Shown here: in pieces, positions 43,206 to 44,575 of the stretch
Layout of the letters: each line of letters begins with the position of its first letter
How positions within the stretch are numbered: the stretch's first letter is position 1
The notes under the pieces: model-generated
The model's input: the letters and a program-made list of their open reading frames with translations, nothing else
The model's database searches: none
What the model was told of the DNA's origin: nothing
Translations under genes and position numbers: made by a program
From: Bacillota bacterium
Lineage (GTDB): Bacteria; Bacillota; Clostridia; Lachnospirales; CAG-274
Direction: 5' to 3'
Assembly: GCA_017543265.1 (NCBI GenBank)
Contig: JAFYGI010000022.1
Coordinates: forward strand, 1-44,575
DNA: 44,575 nt

Positions 43206-43484
43206 ATGAATATCATCAAGACCCACACTCAAACCGTCATTATTGACAACAAACCGCACACCCTGATACACAGCCTTACGGAAAAGGACGGCGTATTCGG
43301 CGTTTCGGCCGTGCTTGGCAGCGAAAGTGCCGCCGATACGGCTCTCACCGACAGCTATACCGGCGCAAAGCGCATATTTGACATAATGTGCAAAGAGCAG
43401 GTGCTTCCGCTTAATCTTTATTCCGTTATCGACGATATGTACGGGGAAGATATCGGGGAAGCGGCCGCAGCAAAAGAGGGGTGA
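43206..43484 (+). CDS. Small DUF6514-like protein
   Basis: A 92-aa cytoplasmic protein with GGAGAA before the ATG. The pattern of an N-terminal beta region followed by DSYTGAKRIFDIMCKEQVLPLNLYSVIDDMYG resembles the clostridial DUF6514 family (Cys-x5 Leu...L..VIDD end). Function unknown. It stands alone, converging with the HD-domain gene; a GC-rich hairpin (AGAGGGG/CCCCTCT, 43477-43496) follows its stop without a T run. Confidence 0.65.
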   Translation: MNIIKTHTQTVIIDNKPHTLIHSLTEKDGVFGVSAVLGSESAADTALTDSYTGAKRIFDIMCKEQVLPLNLYSVIDDMYGEDIGEAAAAKEG

Positions 43485-43589
43485 AGACCCCTCTCCGGCT
43501 GTGGTTAAGTCTGCGACGCTAAAGTTACTTAAATATCCCGACCATATCCCTCTTTTTTTCCGAAGTAATTTTTGCTTTGATATCATACA

Positions 43590-44135
43590 TTACGGCTGAA
43601 AGCTCCTCAATGCCTCGATAGTTTCCGCAATAAGCCTGTCAAGCTCCCAGCCCAGCATATCGGCACCGCGCTGAATTACCTCTCTTGAACAGCCCGCCGC
43701 AAAGCCCTTGCTTTTAAACTTCTTTTTCACGGACTTTACTTCAAGATCCTGCACGCTTTTTGACGGCCTCATCAGCACCACCGCACCGATAAGTCCCGTA
43801 AGCTCGTCAACCGCAAAAAGCACCTTTTCCATTTCGTGCTCGGGCTTGATATCAACGGTTATGCCATAGCCGTGGCTTGCGGTCGCGTGTATGATACGCT
43901 CGTCAATGCCCCTTTCACGCATAATTTCCTGCGATTTAATACAATGTTCCTCGGGATAAAGCTCAAAATCAAGGTCGTGCAAAAGTCCCACTATTCCCCA
44001 AAAATCCTCTTCATCGCCGTAGCCTAATTTCTTTGCAAAATAGCGCATGGTGTTTTCCACCGTCTGCGCGTGTTCAAGATGAAATTCATCCTTGTTAAAC
44101 TCCGTTAAAAGCGCCCACGCTTCTTCTCTTGTCAT
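43590..44135 (-). CDS. HD-domain phosphohydrolase-like protein
   Basis: A 181-aa protein with the HD superfamily metal pattern: His22 (EHAQTVE), His53-Asp54 (GLLHDLDFE), a later His (ATASHGYG) and Asp (FAVDELTGLI). Such proteins hydrolyse nucleotides or phosphates; substrate is unknown. It is similar to HDIG-type proteins annotated as hydrolases in Clostridia. It has its own consensus promoter. Confidence 0.88.
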   Translation of the reverse strand: MTREEAWALLTEFNKDEFHLEHAQTVENTMRYFAKKLGYGDEEDFWGIVGLLHDLDFELYPEEHCIKSQEIMRERGIDERIIHATASHGYGITVDIKPEHEMEKVLFAVDELTGLIGAVVLMRPSKSVQDLEVKSVKKKFKSKGFAAGCSREVIQRGADMLGWELDRLIAETIEALRSFQP

Positions 44136-44185
44136 TTTTTCGCCTCCTTACGGACATAAATTGTCCGATTTCTGCTATTTTTTAT

Positions 44186-44214
44186 ATTATAAGCTTATTT
44201 AGCCGTTAAATCAA
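44186..44214 (-). promoter_or_regulatory. Promoter of the HD-domain gene
   Basis: Minus-strand TTGATT (44209-44214), 17-base spacer and TATAAT (44186-44191), 50 bases before the start codon. Confidence 0.8.
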
Positions 44215-44227
44215 CAATATTTTCACA

Positions 44228-44259
44228 CAAAAAAATCACACCTTAGGTGTGATCTTTTT
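44228..44259 (-). terminator. Terminator of the rRNA-tRNA unit
   Basis: Perfect 8-bp stem ATCACACC/GGTGTGAT with a TTA loop followed by seven T residues on the minus strand, just after tRNA-Asp. Confidence 0.9.
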
Positions 44260-44262
44260 AAG

Positions 44263-44336
44263 CGACTCGGAAGGGGCTCGAACCCTCGACCTCTGGCGTG
44301 ACAGGCCAGCGCTCTAACCAGCTGAGCTACCGAGCC
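44263..44336 (-). tRNA. tRNA-Asp (GTC)
   Basis: Full cloverleaf on the minus strand: acceptor GGCTCGG/CCGAGTC with one G-U pair, D arm AGCTCAGCTGGTTAGAGC, anticodon stem CTGGC/GCCAG with loop CTGTCAC (anticodon GTC) and T arm GGTTCGAGCC. The CCA end is not encoded. Confidence 0.95.
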
Positions 44337-44370
44337 TTACTATATATAATAGAAAGGATAATATGAAAAG

Positions 44371-44444
44371 TGGTCCCTCTGGGACTCGAACCCAGGACCG
44401 TCCGGTTATGAGCCGGATGCTCTAACCAACTGAGCTAAAGGACC
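44371..44444 (-). tRNA. tRNA with CAT anticodon (Met, possibly Ile2)
   Basis: Cloverleaf on the minus strand with acceptor GGTCCTT/AGGGACC, anticodon stem TCCGG/CCGGA and loop CTCATAA (anticodon CAT). It is not an initiator by its A-U-rich acceptor base pairing at position 1 being intact. Elongator Met and lysidine-modified Ile2 cannot be told apart safely by eye. No CCA is encoded. Confidence 0.9.
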
Positions 44445-44460
44445 ATAAATAACTGTAAAA

Positions 44461-44533
44461 AGCCGATGAACGGACTCGAACCGTTAACCTGCTGATTACA
44501 AGTCAGCTGCTCTGCCAATTGAGCCACATCGGC
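44461..44533 (-). tRNA. tRNA-Thr (TGT)
   Basis: Cloverleaf on the minus strand: acceptor GCCGATG/CATCGGC, anticodon stem GCTGA/TCAGC with loop CTTGTAA (anticodon TGT) and T arm GGTTCGAGTCC. First tRNA after the 5S rRNA. Confidence 0.95.
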
Positions 44534-44540
44534 AAGTTTT

Positions 44541-44575
44541 GATCCGGCAGCCACCTACTTTCCCGGGCAGTCTCC
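44541..44575 (-). rRNA. rrf: 5S rRNA, 3' end (partial)
   Basis: The minus strand enters from the right edge with the conserved 5S 3' end (AAAGTAGGTGGCTGCCGG). It is followed after seven bases by tRNA-Thr, giving a 5S-Thr-CAT-Asp order at the end of an rRNA operon. Confidence 0.85.

Noticed and set aside
44371..44444. Initiator tRNA-fMet
   Set aside because: The acceptor begins with a paired G-C, and the anticodon stem lacks the three G-C pairs of initiators in the right arrangement; elongator Met or Ile2 fits better.

Overview
The window looks like a chromosomal segment of a Gram-positive clostridial bacterium (class Clostridia, probably an Oscillospirales-type gut or anaerobic lineage; inference). 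The grounds are S-layer-homology and copper-amine-oxidase-like 'stalk' surface proteins, a cohesin-like domain, zinc-type S14, a zinc-lid adenylate kinase, AGGAGG ribosome binding sites, consensus TTGACA/TATAAT promoters, and small clostridial families such as DUF951, DUF1292 and a DUF6514-like protein. Almost everything is transcribed leftward (minus strand), including the ribosomal protein operon and an rRNA-tRNA unit that enters from the right edge. Replication therefore probably comes from the right.

Layout. 0-7 kb: the tail of an unknown plus-strand gene, a cluster of short inverted repeats, a large cohesin-like/Thr-rich/SLH surface protein, murG with a small stalk protein, a PrsA-like foldase lipoprotein with DUF1292, then a duplicated palindromic intergenic element. 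6.4-12.4 kb: Nudix hydrolase, ispF, an unknown protein, and a purine cluster (purM, purN, a membrane protein, purD). A 540-bp element with terminal inverted repeats and a DUF559 endonuclease-like gene splits the purine cluster. 12.4-18.9 kb: an 836-aa secreted stalk protein behind a consensus promoter, an operon murC-nucleoside deaminase-fumarase beta subunit, and a secreted Ig-like repeat protein. 18.9-19.5 kb: a noncoding interval with seven co-oriented DnaA boxes and three consecutive terminators.

19.5-32 kb: the S10-spc operon from rpsJ to rpmJ, containing secY, adk, a KOW-domain protein and infA. It lacks map and stops at rpmJ, so rpsM, rpsK, rpsD, rpoA and rplQ are not next to it. rpmJ appears to start with CTG. 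32-36.2 kb: a leftward gene chain degV, yfcE-like phosphodiesterase, mscS, DUF951, mntA, hepT and a stalk protein, most of it translationally coupled; it places a toxin-antitoxin pair inside a housekeeping operon. 36.3-40.7 kb: the only rightward operon, topB plus an aspartate-carbamoyltransferase homologue and a dihydroorotase homologue. Both homologues have lost hallmark catalytic residues. This pseudoenzyme-like pair is the most unusual gene set in the window. 40.7-44.6 kb: a PTS-EIIC/EAL fusion protein, a small DUF6514-like gene, an HD-domain protein, tRNA-Asp, a CAT-anticodon tRNA, tRNA-Thr and the 3' end of a 5S rRNA.

Functionally the window combines translation and secretion (ribosomal proteins, SecY, PrsA), envelope building (MurC, MurG, surface proteins), nucleotide metabolism (PurM/N/D, Adk, deaminase) and several accessory items: the DUF559 element, HepT/MntA, the PyrB/PyrC-like pair and the EIIC-EAL protein. 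All calls rest on reading the sequence; no database search was run.
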